NCBI RefSeq assembly: GCF_014836495.1 | Contig: NZ_JACSQT010000006.1 | Span: forward strand, 186,001 to 250,000 | Reading direction: 5' to 3' | Origin: Cytobacillus stercorigallinarum | Lineage (GTDB): Bacteria > Bacillota > Bacilli > Bacillales > Cytobacillaceae | DNA length: 64,000 bases | In this document: in pieces, positions 55,930-64,000 of the stretch | How the letters are laid out: the number at the start of each line of letters is the position of its first letter | How positions within the stretch are numbered: position 1 is the stretch's first letter | The notes under the pieces: model-generated | What the model saw: the letters and a program-made list of their open reading frames with translations, nothing else | The model's database searches: none | What the model was told of the DNA's origin: nothing | Made by a program: the position numbers and the translations under genes

Positions 55930-56874
55930 ATGGAAACAATCATTGCTACGAATCATTTGAGTAAAAGGTATAAGAATCTATGGGCAGTTAACGATGTATC
56001 TTTTGAAGTTAACAAAGGAGAGTTATTAGCTGTCTTAGGTAAGAATGGAGCTGGAAAATCAACAACCTTGCTTATGTTATTAGGATTAGTTAAACCAACA
56101 TTAGGAAATATACTGATTTTAAATAAGCAACCCCAAGAGCGAGCGGTGAAAGAAAAAATTGGCGTGATGCTCCAAGAGGTCAGTGTCATTGATGCATTAT
56201 CTGTAAAGGAAGTATTACTGATGTTTAGTAGTTATTATGAAAATCCTTTGCGTTTAGAAGAGGTGTTGGAAATTACAGGTATTCCTATAGAAATGCTAAA
56301 GAAAAGAGCTTATAAGCTCTCCGGCGGTCAAAAGAGAAGGTTGAATTTTGCATTAGCCATATTAAGTAATCCCCAAATCGTTTTCTTAGATGAGCCAACT
56401 GTTGGAATGGATAGTACGGTAAGGAAAAAATTTTGGCAAGCGATACAATTCTTAAATGATGAAGGTAAAACGGTTATTTTCACCACTCATTATTTACAAG
56501 AAGCCGATGATGTTGCTAAGAGAATTATGTTATTTAATCAAGGAAAGGTGATAGCAGATGGTTCACCTTTACAATTAAAAAGTCACTTATCGGATGGGGC
56601 TATCTCGTTTACATCCGATCAGGTTGATATCAACTTGCTACAAACATTTTCTCATGTAATAAGTGCGAAAATAACTAATCAACGGATTGTTTTAACAACC
56701 ACTTCCACTGATGCGCTTTTGGGGGAGTTATTTGAAAAAAAGGTCGTTATGCGTGACATTCATTTACATCGAGCACGACTTGAAGATGCGTTTGAATCAT
56801 TAACAGTAGAAGGGGGATCAGTGAATGAAAGCCTGGTTGATGCAAACGAAAGTAGAAGTATTACGGATATTTAG
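55930..56874 (+). CDS. ABC exporter ATP-binding protein (YvfR-like)
   Basis: 314 residues from ATG 55930. Walker A GKNGAGKST, Q-loop MLQE, signature LSGGQKRR, Walker B IVFLDEPTVGMD, H-loop TTHYLQEADD; a C-terminal regulatory part follows. CcmA-type drug/peptide exporter ATPase. Overlaps the permease gene by 50 bases. The order ATPase-permease-kinase-regulator matches yvfRSTU and the linearmycin-resistance type of operon. Confidence 0.9.
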   Translation: METIIATNHLSKRYKNLWAVNDVSFEVNKGELLAVLGKNGAGKSTTLLMLLGLVKPTLGNILILNKQPQERAVKEKIGVMLQEVSVIDALSVKEVLLMFSSYYENPLRLEEVLEITGIPIEMLKKRAYKLSGGQKRRLNFALAILSNPQIVFLDEPTVGMDSTVRKKFWQAIQFLNDEGKTVIFTTHYLQEADDVAKRIMLFNQGKVIADGSPLQLKSHLSDGAISFTSDQVDINLLQTFSHVISAKITNQRIVLTTTSTDALLGELFEKKVVMRDIHLHRARLEDAFESLTVEGGSVNESLVDANESRSITDI

Positions 56875-57559
56875 AAATCCTTATTTTGTTTTTTGGTCTT
56901 TATTTATGCCCATCGTTTTTTATTTTGTTTTTACAAATATATTTAATACTGGAATGGGAGATAGCTGGAACAGTCGGTTCTTAATGTCCATTACTTGTTT
57001 TAGTGTGATGGGTACGAGTATTTTGACGTTGGGCATTCGGCTAGTAGAAGAAAAGGCACATGGTTGGTCCAATTTTATGAGAACAACCCCGCTTAGTTCA
57101 AGTGTTTATTTCTCAGCAAAAATGGTGGGGCAAACAATGATTCATATTTGTTCTGTGATCATTATTTTTGTTGTAGGTGCGGTGATAAATGGAGTCAGTT
57201 TGAGCGTTTGGCAATGGTTGACAAGTGCTTTATGGATATTAATTGGTGCTTTGCCATTTCTCGCTATTGGAACGATTATTGGGGCGATGAACAAGGTGGA
57301 GACAGCTGCTGGAATCAGTAATTTCTTTTATATGGTTCTAGCTTTTATGGGTGGTTTATTTATGCCAATAGAAGTGTTGCCATCTATTTTCAAGACTATT
57401 GCTAAAGCAATCCCCTCTTATCATTATGGAGCGGGTGTATGGGAGATTACAGAAGGCGGCACCCCTTCTTTGCTGAATATTGCTGTTTTAACAGGATATT
57501 TCCTTCTATTTGTAGTATTAAGTATATATATTAGAAGAAAGCAAGAAGTGGTGGTGTAG
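56825..57559 (+). CDS. ABC-2 type exporter permease (YvfS-like)
   Basis: 244 residues, six membrane helices, ABC-2 family (FRNPYFVFWSLFMPIVFYFVF near the start; FLMVLAFMGG-like gate region GGLFMPIEVLPSI). The long overlap with the ATPase gene shows translational coupling. Likely exports or clears an antibiotic or a membrane-active compound; substrate unknown. Confidence 0.88.
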   Translation: MKAWLMQTKVEVLRIFRNPYFVFWSLFMPIVFYFVFTNIFNTGMGDSWNSRFLMSITCFSVMGTSILTLGIRLVEEKAHGWSNFMRTTPLSSSVYFSAKMVGQTMIHICSVIIIFVVGAVINGVSLSVWQWLTSALWILIGALPFLAIGTIIGAMNKVETAAGISNFFYMVLAFMGGLFMPIEVLPSIFKTIAKAIPSYHYGAGVWEITEGGTPSLLNIAVLTGYFLLFVVLSIYIRRKQEVVV

Positions 57560-57564
57560 GCTTT

Positions 57565-58686
57565 TTGGGGTATAAGTTTAAGTTATTTCCTGTCAAATAT
57601 GGTTTACTCCCATATGTTTATTTGGTCTATTTAATGTTTCCGATTATTGTTTTAATAAATGAAACAGGGATAAAGGCAGTGGTTGGATGGATGCTTTTAT
57701 TCCTTTTTTTTCTATCTTATAGGAAACTTTACTTTGATCCACCGATGAGTATTTATATGGGTTGGTTAATCATACAATTTATCATTATTATTATTTTTAC
57801 TTATTTTTATCAACCTTCACTAGTATTGCTTGGGTTCTATTGTGCAAATTTCATCGGATGGCTGCGTAACTCTAAGATGTTTGCTATTAGTATGATTTTA
57901 TTTGTCTTCTCTTCAGTATTTCCTATTATTTTACAATATGAAATGTTGAGCGAACACTTTTATCTTGTCGTAATGGTTGTTGTTATGTTTTTATCTCCTT
58001 TTGGTATTCACTCCATGTCGACGAAGATGGAGTTAGAAGAAAAATTAAATGAAGCAAACGAACAGATTGAAGTTTTAATTAAAAGAGAAGAGAGAATGAG
58101 AATTGCTCGGGATTTGCATGATACTCTCGGGCATACATTATCTTATATAACATTAAAATCTCAACTCGTAGCAAAAATGACTAAGCATCAAGCAGATCCA
58201 CAAATTGTCACCAAAGAGGTAAAAGAAATTGAACGGACTTCACGCAATGCCTTAAAGCAAGTCAGAGAGTTAGTGGCAGACATGCGTATATTAACAATTG
58301 CTGAAACGATTAGTGATTGCAAAGGGATATTAAATTCAGCCAATATTACGCTAGAGGTAACAGGACTGACTAGATGTGACAATATTACATCAATGACGCA
58401 AAATATAATTAGTATGTGTATAAAAGAAGGCGTAACTAATATCGTTAAACATTCTCGGGCTACCCATTGTGTAATTGGATTTTCGCAAAATAATCTGGGG
58501 ATAGAGGTAACTATTCGCGACAATGGAGTCGGGTTTAATCGAGAAACGAAATTAGGGAATGGCTTAAAAGGTATGTCTGAACGTCTAGAGTTTGTTGAAG
58601 GTAGTTTAAACTTTTTTCATTATGACAGGGGGCTATCTGTGAATGTATTCATTCCAATTGTAGAAAGAAAGTTCGGAGGTACTTAA
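57565..58686 (+). CDS. Histidine kinase, NarL/DesK family (YvfT-like)
   Basis: 373 residues from TTG 57565 with a weak ribosome binding site, five bases after the permease. Five membrane helices (about 15-145) with almost no extracellular loops, then a coiled linker, the HisKA_3 box with phospho-acceptor His185 (ARDLHDTLGHTLSYI) and a HATPase domain (DNGVGFN, GNGLKGMSERLEF). Intramembrane-sensing type: it probably senses transporter state or membrane damage. Confidence 0.9.
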   Translation: MGYKFKLFPVKYGLLPYVYLVYLMFPIIVLINETGIKAVVGWMLLFLFFLSYRKLYFDPPMSIYMGWLIIQFIIIIIFTYFYQPSLVLLGFYCANFIGWLRNSKMFAISMILFVFSSVFPIILQYEMLSEHFYLVVMVVVMFLSPFGIHSMSTKMELEEKLNEANEQIEVLIKREERMRIARDLHDTLGHTLSYITLKSQLVAKMTKHQADPQIVTKEVKEIERTSRNALKQVRELVADMRILTIAETISDCKGILNSANITLEVTGLTRCDNITSMTQNIISMCIKEGVTNIVKHSRATHCVIGFSQNNLGIEVTIRDNGVGFNRETKLGNGLKGMSERLEFVEGSLNFFHYDRGLSVNVFIPIVERKFGGT

Positions 58687-58689
58687 ATA

Positions 58690-59292
58690 ATGATAAGAGT
58701 TTTAATAGCTGAAGATCAGCAGATGTTAAGAGGAGCGCTAAGTACATTATTAAACTATGAAGTAGATATAGAAGTCATAGCGCAAGCGAATAATGGAAAA
58801 GAAGCAATAGAATTAATTCATCAGTTGTCACCAGATGTCTGCTTATTAGATATTGAAATGCCTATAAAGAGTGGCTTGGATTTAGCGGAGGAAATGTTTG
58901 AAGCAGGGTCTGTGTGTAAAGTGATTATCTTAACAACGTTTGCTAGAACAGGCTATTTTGAACGGGCAATAGGAGCAGGTGTTCACGGATACTTGTTAAA
59001 AGATGGACCGAGTGAAGAACTAGCTGAAGCCATTAGGCGCGTGATGAATGGTCAGAAAATGTTTTCTCCGGAGTTGGTATTTAATCATATAAAACAAGAC
59101 AACCCACTCACTTCCAGAGAAAAGGAAGTGTTGAAGCTTGTTGCATCGGGTTTAACTTCAAAGGAGGTTTCGGCGCACCTTTATTTATCTGCGGGAACGG
59201 TGCGCAATTATATGTCAGAAATCATTAATAAGTTAGAGGCAAAGAATAGGATTGAAGCAATAACTAAAGCCAAAGAGAAAGGTTGGATATAG
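58690..59292 (+). CDS. NarL/LuxR-family response regulator (YvfU-like)
   Basis: 200 residues. Receiver domain with phospho-acceptor Asp54 (VCLLDIEMP), Thr and Lys switch residues (ILTTF, LLKDG), and a C-terminal LuxR-type HTH (LTSREKEVLKLVASGLTSKEVS). Partner of the upstream kinase, three bases away. Likely binds the TGACATT repeats upstream of the operon; this is inferred. Confidence 0.92.
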   Translation: MIRVLIAEDQQMLRGALSTLLNYEVDIEVIAQANNGKEAIELIHQLSPDVCLLDIEMPIKSGLDLAEEMFEAGSVCKVIILTTFARTGYFERAIGAGVHGYLLKDGPSEELAEAIRRVMNGQKMFSPELVFNHIKQDNPLTSREKEVLKLVASGLTSKEVSAHLYLSAGTVRNYMSEIINKLEAKNRIEAITKAKEKGWI

Positions 59293-59296
59293 TGGT

Positions 59297-59545
59297 TTAC
59301 ATAAAAGGTGGAACGCCTTTGCTAAATTCAGTGATCAATGTGGAAATTGATTGTAATTGTTGATCATCTAAGTCAAATGCTGTCTTGACTTTATTTTCTA
59401 AATCTGATGTGACTCGTCTTTTACCAACTTCAACAAGCGCGATGAGGGAGAAGCTGCAGCTCACAATTCTTGCGAAGTCTCGTTGCGTCATATTATAACT
59501 TTTTCTAATAAATTTAATCATATCTTTATTCATATTTTTACTCAA
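59297..59545 (-). CDS. XRE-family HTH regulator
   Basis: 82 residues from TTG 59545, five bases after AGGTGA (GTG 59554 is an alternative). One HTH domain (IRKSYNMTQRDFARIVSCSFSLIALVEVGKRRV) and a short helical tail. Convergent with the response regulator gene, four bases apart. Target not known; it may act on itself or on neighbouring genes. Confidence 0.82.
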   Translation of the reverse strand: MSKNMNKDMIKFIRKSYNMTQRDFARIVSCSFSLIALVEVGKRRVTSDLENKVKTAFDLDDQQLQSISTLITEFSKGVPPFM

Positions 59546-59701
59546 ATTCGTCACCTACTATAATTGCAAATTTAAAATCACGCTCTCTATAAAATTAGCA
59601 CTTTTTTACGCTGTTTGTCAAAGTATATTGTTGACAAATTACCTATGACCTGTTAGCAATTATGTTTTTTAAATAGGTACTTGTCTTCTGGGACTCCGTA
59701 T

Positions 59702-59745
59702 AAAAACAGATTGGGAATACACATTCTTCCCAATCTGTTTTCTTT
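59702..59745. terminator. Terminator of cstA (bidirectional shape)
   Basis: AACAGATTGGGAA pairs with TTCCCAATCTGTT (13 bp), with T and A runs outside. Confidence 0.9.
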
Positions 59746-59754
59746 TTAAAAAAC

Positions 59755-61185
59755 TTAAGCAATCTTTATGTCTTTTGTTTTTGGTTTACGAGTTTCAATT
59801 ATTTTCTTAATGTAGATAGCAAGTACGATGATTGTTAAAACAGTCCCAATGGTTAAAGAGATTGGATACGACAACTGGAATCCTTCTGGTGCATAGAATA
59901 TATAGGTTGCAGACACGGCTGTCATAAAGATAGCTGGTATACCTGTAATAAAGTGTTGTTTTTCTGTCTTCATTAGGAAACTTGTTGCTGTCCATAACAT
60001 AATAGTTGCAGTTAATTGGTTTGTCCAACCAACATATCTCCATAAGAAGGAATAATCAATCGTTGCTAAAAGGAAAGTAGGAACACTCACTAAAGCCGTC
60101 ACAAGGAATACTTGTCCAGTGCCTTTAAAACTTAAATATTTCGAAATGACTTCAGAAAGAATCATTCTAGAAGACCTTAAAGCTGTATCTCCCGTTGTAA
60201 CTGGTAAGATAATTACACATAGTATTGCTAGTATACCACCAACAGTACCTAATAGAGAGATAGAAATTTCATTAACAACGCCTGCAGGTCCGCCAAGAGT
60301 TAAAGCTTCCTGCAAACCGCCAGTTCCACCGAAAAATGTCATTCCTGCTGCTGCCCAGATAAGGGCAATAATACCTTCTCCAATCATAGCTCCGTAAAAC
60401 ACTTTTCTACCATCAGATTCCTTTTTTAATGTTTTAGATACAATTGGGCTTTGGGTAGCATGAAATCCAGAAATGGCACCACATGAAATGGTAACCATTA
60501 ATAATGGCCAAATTGGTAGTTCCCCTGGATGTAAGTTATTTAAAGTTAAATTAGGAATAGGTTGACCATTAAATAATAAAGCTACAGAGATGGCTATAGC
60601 CATAAAAATCAAAACAGCACCTAGTATGGGATAAATTCGACCAATGATCTTGTTAATAGGTAAAACGGCAACAAGGACAAAATAAGCAAATACCAGAACC
60701 AAAGACACTGTGAAATTAAGAGGTGTGATGGAAGAAATTAGTTGAGCAGGACTCGCTGTGAAAGCAGCTGCTACTAATATCATTAAGATAATGGATAAAA
60801 TATTAACAAATACTTGCATCCCAGTACCTAAATATCGACCTACAAGGTTTGGAAATTGCTCTCCTTTATGTTTAAGTGATAACATGCCAGAAAAGTAATC
60901 ATGGACAGCACCAGCAAAGATACTACCAACGACAATCCATATGAACGCCACTGGCCCGTAAAGAGCACCCATTAATGCACCGAAAATGGGTCCAGTACCA
61001 GCAATATTTAAAAGTTGAATTAGACTTCCTTTCCACCAACTCATAGGTACAAAATCCATTCCGTCTGCTTGTGTTAATGCTGGGGTCTCTCTGCTATCAT
61101 CGATTCCAAATACCTTTTCAACTATTTTCGAATAAAAAATATAACCTAAAATAAGTAAAGCAATTGCTACGAGAAATGTTGCCAT
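59755..61185 (-). CDS. cstA: CstA-family carbon-starvation carrier
   Basis: 476 residues, about 13 membrane helices. CstA signature near the start: LTQADGMDFVPMSWWKGSLIQLLNIAGTGPIFGALMG, then GAISGFHATQSPIVSKTL and TTGDTALRSSRMI. The family imports peptides or pyruvate. It is shorter than B. subtilis CstA and closer to compact family members. Single gene, terminator downstream. Confidence 0.9.
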   Translation of the reverse strand: MATFLVAIALLILGYIFYSKIVEKVFGIDDSRETPALTQADGMDFVPMSWWKGSLIQLLNIAGTGPIFGALMGALYGPVAFIWIVVGSIFAGAVHDYFSGMLSLKHKGEQFPNLVGRYLGTGMQVFVNILSIILMILVAAAFTASPAQLISSITPLNFTVSLVLVFAYFVLVAVLPINKIIGRIYPILGAVLIFMAIAISVALLFNGQPIPNLTLNNLHPGELPIWPLLMVTISCGAISGFHATQSPIVSKTLKKESDGRKVFYGAMIGEGIIALIWAAAGMTFFGGTGGLQEALTLGGPAGVVNEISISLLGTVGGILAILCVIILPVTTGDTALRSSRMILSEVISKYLSFKGTGQVFLVTALVSVPTFLLATIDYSFLWRYVGWTNQLTATIMLWTATSFLMKTEKQHFITGIPAIFMTAVSATYIFYAPEGFQLSYPISLTIGTVLTIIVLAIYIKKIIETRKPKTKDIKIA

Positions 61186-61335
61186 ATGTAGTGCCCCCCC
61201 TGATGTAATATATTTCTGAAACTTTGGAATATATGATGTATTGTAAGTGCTTTTTCACTGTAAAGCAATACTTTTTCAGAAAAATGTTATTTTTATATAA
61301 TTTTCTAATAGATAAACTTATTCTTGGCTATTATG

Positions 61336-61364
61336 AACCTCTGAACGTGGCAGAACATAATTTG
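61336..61364 (+). promoter_or_regulatory. Sigma-K-like promoter of tgl (candidate)
   Basis: AACC (61336-61339), 16-base spacer, CATAATTTG (61356-61364), near the sigma-K -10 CATANNNTA. B. subtilis tgl is sigma-K-dependent. Confidence 0.4.
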
Positions 61365-61412
61365 GTATTATATGTTGTCAGAAGAAAATTAAATAAAGGG
61401 AGGTAAGTGTTT

Positions 61413-62180
61413 ATGACCATTATTATTCAGTCACAGGAGAAGCCCCCTATTCATTCTTTTAGTCCTATACAACAAGATATTTATAGAGCGCTTGATTCTT
61501 CTCCACAGCCATTTTATTATGATTCTGCTTTTGTTTTAGAATTTGAGCTATTATTAAGAGAAAAATTGATTCAAGCCGCTTACCAGTTACATGAAAGTAA
61601 AGCAGAGTTCGCTCCATTTGACGTATCGAGATTTAATCCCCAAATATGGACCAAAACAAAGTACGGTTACGTTTTAAAACCATATATATTACCCTCGGAC
61701 GCGATTAGGGATGTTTTTCAAAATAGCCACTTATATGCATTTGAATGTTCTACAGCAATTGTATTGTTATTTTATAAATCAGTATTGGATTCGATTTCCA
61801 TTAGTCGATTTAATACGTTATTTCAAGGTCTTTTAGTTTGGGATTGGAATTATGATCAAGACTTAGGTATAGATACACGGATAGGAAGAGATTTCATCCC
61901 AGGGGATGTTGTTTATTTTTATAATCCTGATTTCCAACACCCAATATGGACGGGAGAAAATGCAGTTTATTTAGGTAATGACCGCTACTTTGGACACGGA
62001 GTAGGGTTGGAAAGTGAGAGAGGGATGATAGAAGCGTTGAATACTTTAAGAAAGCCAGGAGCGACACAGGATGCTTATCTCATTTCCCAACATAGTCGCT
62101 TGAGTTATAAATACCTTTCACAATTTGCACGTAGAGCCCCGCAACAGGATTATCATTCCTCTATAATGCAATTACTTTAA
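61413..62180 (+). CDS. tgl: Spore coat protein-glutamine gamma-glutamyltransferase
   Basis: 255 residues from ATG 61413, eight bases after GGAGGT. Cys112, in YAFECSTAIVLLFYK, is the catalytic residue of Bacillus Tgl, next to Glu111; the WDWNYDQDLGI and YFGHGVGL regions also match. Tgl cross-links coat proteins such as GerQ late in sporulation. Length close to the 245 residues in B. subtilis. Confidence 0.92.
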   Translation: MTIIIQSQEKPPIHSFSPIQQDIYRALDSSPQPFYYDSAFVLEFELLLREKLIQAAYQLHESKAEFAPFDVSRFNPQIWTKTKYGYVLKPYILPSDAIRDVFQNSHLYAFECSTAIVLLFYKSVLDSISISRFNTLFQGLLVWDWNYDQDLGIDTRIGRDFIPGDVVYFYNPDFQHPIWTGENAVYLGNDRYFGHGVGLESERGMIEALNTLRKPGATQDAYLISQHSRLSYKYLSQFARRAPQQDYHSSIMQLL

Positions 62181-62189
62181 TATTACTAC

Positions 62190-62222
62190 TTAATATGTCT
62201 AACAAAGGCATATTTTTTTTGT
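62190..62222 (+). terminator. Terminator after tgl
   Basis: AATATGTCT (62192-62200) pairs with AGGCATATT (62206-62214), then T8. Confidence 0.75.
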
Positions 62223-62275
62223 TCGTGGGCATACAAAAAATAGTAACTTAATGGTGCTTATAAGGAGTTTTCTAT

Positions 62276-63721
62276 ATGAAATTATTTGATGTCTTTCATT
62301 TGTTACAAACGGATTTAAAGGAGATGGATCATGAAATCGAAGTGAGTGGGTTAACATCTGATTCGAGGAAAGTAAAACAAGGATATTTATTTATTGCTAT
62401 TGCCGGTTTTGAAAATGATGGGCATAAATATATAGAAGAAGCGATCAAAAATGGGGCGATTGCTGTGATAGGTGAAAAGCGATTATTGCTCTCTGTTCCG
62501 TATATTCAAGTTCGGAATTCTCGGAAAACATTGGGCAAATTAGCAAGTATATTTTATTCACATCCTAGCAAAAAACATCGCCTAATCGGTATAACGGGTA
62601 CAAATGGTAAAACAACAACGGCCTATCTCATCCACCATCTCCTGAAGGAGGCAGGGTTTTCTTGTGGAATGATCGGCACGGTAGAAAATAAAATTAATAA
62701 CCATACAAAAAAAGCTAAAAATACAACTCCAGACGCTGTAGAAATACAATCTTTATTAGACGAAAGTATGGATGATTTTATCATACTAGAAATTTCATCC
62801 CATGCACTTCATCAACATCGTACAGAAGGCTTACAGCTTGATATCGCTGTTTTTACAAATTTAACTCATGATCATATGGATTACCATCATACGATTGAAG
62901 AGTATTATAACGAGAAAAAGAAAATCTTTTCTTTACTTAAAGAAGAAGGCGTTGGATTAGTAAACATTGAGGATACATGGGGAGAGAAAATAGCCCGTGA
63001 GCAGGTACATCATAAAATAAAAACAATTGGTACAGCTGGGGATTATGACTTGCAGCTCACAGTTAAAGATGCAAGATACCAGTTGAAATTAACAAGTGTA
63101 GAAAGAGAGAGTATAGTAGCAGAATCACCATTACCGGGGAAGCATAATCTTTATAATACCGCTATCGCTATTGCTGCCTGTTTAGAAGCTGGGATCTCAA
63201 AAGAGGTCATAACACAAGGATTAAAGAATTTTAGGGGAGTACCTGGTAGATGGGAGAAATTTCATAATAGGAAAGGGGCAGTGTTTATTATTGATTATGC
63301 TCATACAGAAGATGCGCTACGCTACCTTTTGCAAACAGCTAAGGAAAATAGCGCGAAAAAAATATATATGGTTTTTGGATTTCGAGGGAAAAGGGATAAA
63401 AGCAAGCGAGTGAAGATGGTGAAAGTTGCATCTACTTATTGTCAGCAGTTTATCCTTACATCAGATGATATAAATGGGGAGAGCAAATCGGTTGTAGAAG
63501 AAGAATTGTATCACTTAATACCCCCATATAATAATGGGGAAGTCATGATGGATCGCACATTGGCCATCAAGACAATGTGGGAAAAAGGAGGAAGTGGTGA
63601 TTGGGTATTTATTATTGGGAAGGGGAGTGAGAATTACCAAGATATTTTTCACCTTCAAACGAAAAATGATATTGAAACAATACATTATTTAATTGAATGT
63701 GAAAAAGATGAAGGATGTTAA
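62276..63721 (+). CDS. MurE-like Mur ligase with atypical substrate motif
   Basis: 481 residues. N-terminal UDP-MurNAc-binding part (LTSDSRKVKQGYLFIAI), ATP loop GTNGKTTT at 108-115, DHMDYHHTIEEYYNEKKKIF (carbamyl-lysine region) and FGFRGKRDKSKR near 360. Where meso-diaminopimelate-type MurE has Asp-Asn-Pro-Arg, this protein reads Asp397-Asp-Ile-Asn-Gly-Glu402. It lies beside tgl, outside a cell-division cluster, so it is probably a paralogue of the housekeeping MurE with a different or unknown amino-acid substrate. SD AAGGAG. Confidence 0.85.
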   Translation: MKLFDVFHLLQTDLKEMDHEIEVSGLTSDSRKVKQGYLFIAIAGFENDGHKYIEEAIKNGAIAVIGEKRLLLSVPYIQVRNSRKTLGKLASIFYSHPSKKHRLIGITGTNGKTTTAYLIHHLLKEAGFSCGMIGTVENKINNHTKKAKNTTPDAVEIQSLLDESMDDFIILEISSHALHQHRTEGLQLDIAVFTNLTHDHMDYHHTIEEYYNEKKKIFSLLKEEGVGLVNIEDTWGEKIAREQVHHKIKTIGTAGDYDLQLTVKDARYQLKLTSVERESIVAESPLPGKHNLYNTAIAIAACLEAGISKEVITQGLKNFRGVPGRWEKFHNRKGAVFIIDYAHTEDALRYLLQTAKENSAKKIYMVFGFRGKRDKSKRVKMVKVASTYCQQFILTSDDINGESKSVVEEELYHLIPPYNNGEVMMDRTLAIKTMWEKGGSGDWVFIIGKGSENYQDIFHLQTKNDIETIHYLIECEKDEGC

Positions 63722-63724
63722 TAT

Positions 63725-64000
63725 TTACTCCTTACTTTTAGCTAATAATTGTAAATGATCGGTGACAATTGCGTCTATATCCCAACACCTCACACTATCT
63801 AATTGTTTTTTAGTATTAATTGTCCAGATAATTGTTCGTAATTGAGCTTGTTTCAGCGCGGACATCACTTTTTTGTTTACCATTGTCCACTTCAAACTTA
63901 CATATTCAAATTCCTGAGCTATCCTTTTTATATCTTTTATTTGCAGGGGATAATTGACTAATACAGCGATTTTTACAGATGGCATGAGCTTTTTTATCTT
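63725..64000 (-). CDS. Glycerophosphodiester phosphodiesterase, C-terminal part (gene runs off window)
   Basis: The frame is open to the window end and continues beyond it; the ATG at 63985 is internal. The visible 91 codons hold the last barrel strands of the GDPD family: LRTIIWTINTKKQLDSVRCWDIDAIVTDHLQLL. Would split glycerophosphodiesters to glycerol 3-phosphate and alcohol. Convergent with the MurE-like gene, three bases apart. Confidence 0.78.
   Translation of the reverse strand, partial: KIKKLMPSVKIAVLVNYPLQIKDIKRIAQEFEYVSLKWTMVNKKVMSALKQAQLRTIIWTINTKKQLDSVRCWDIDAIVTDHLQLLAKSKE

Noticed and set aside
61224-61406. 60-codon frame between cstA and tgl
   Set aside because: No ribosome binding site; AT-driven open stretch containing the candidate tgl promoter.

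Overview
The window is a low-GC, gene-dense chromosomal segment of an endospore-forming member of the Bacillaceae. Three things point there: gene order closely follows the Bacillus subtilis med-fabH-app-opp-spx-mecA-yjb-yjc region, ribosome binding sites are strong AAGGAGG types, and there are many sporulation genes (cotO, a CotZ/CotY-type coat protein, spoVAC/AD/AEb, spoVIF, an alpha/beta SASP, tgl). I cannot name the genus. I saw no phage, CRISPR array, integrase or intact insertion sequence.

Layout. 1-1.4 kb: med (5' end cut) and comZ (competence control). 1.5-3.9 kb: fabH-fabF behind a FapR operator. 4-10.8 kb: yjaZ and the appDFABC peptide transporter. 11-13.2 kb: yjbA and, on the minus strand, trpS with a tryptophan T-box leader. 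13.3-19.4 kb: oppABCDF. 19.6-27.4 kb: an exported putative glycosidase, yjbC, spx, mecA, coiA and pepF. 27.6-27.75 kb: a small RNA gene recognisable as RoxS/RsaE, with a Rex-like operator at its start. 28-37.9 kb: spxH-yjbI, yjbJ, yjbK, yjbL, the small alarmone synthetase yjbM, NAD kinase, a pseudouridine synthase, prpE, a cation/H+ antiporter, and fabI with a second FapR operator. 38.4-43.3 kb: a sporulation block. 43.4-48.7 kb: a UvrD-type helicase, a DUF421 protein, yjcF, yjcG and yjcH. 48.9 kb: a solitary tRNA-Val(GAC). 49-52.5 kb: small or poorly known membrane and spore genes. 52.7-55.8 kb: amtB behind a GlnR/TnrA-type box, then a GlnD-like DUF294 protein coupled to a DEDDh exonuclease. 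55.9-59.6 kb: an ABC exporter with its own NarL-type two-component system and an XRE regulator. 59.7-64 kb: a CstA carrier, transglutaminase tgl, a MurE-like ligase with an atypical substrate motif, and the 3' part of a glycerophosphodiesterase.

How the genes fit together. One theme is regulated proteolysis and redox or stress control: spx, its adaptor spxH, mecA, the haemoglobin yjbI, the alarmone synthetase, NAD kinase and a RoxS RNA that is probably Rex-controlled. A second is fatty-acid elongation, fabH/fabF and fabI, tied by two FapR sites about 35 kb apart. A third is peptide uptake (app, opp, pepF). A fourth is spore coat and germination. Most of the window is conserved core. The least explained items are a 38-residue Cys-Gly/Lys peptide gene, the DUF294-exonuclease pair beside amtB, the atypical MurE-like ligase, and several dyads at promoters. 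I did not find a clearly unprecedented multi-gene system.
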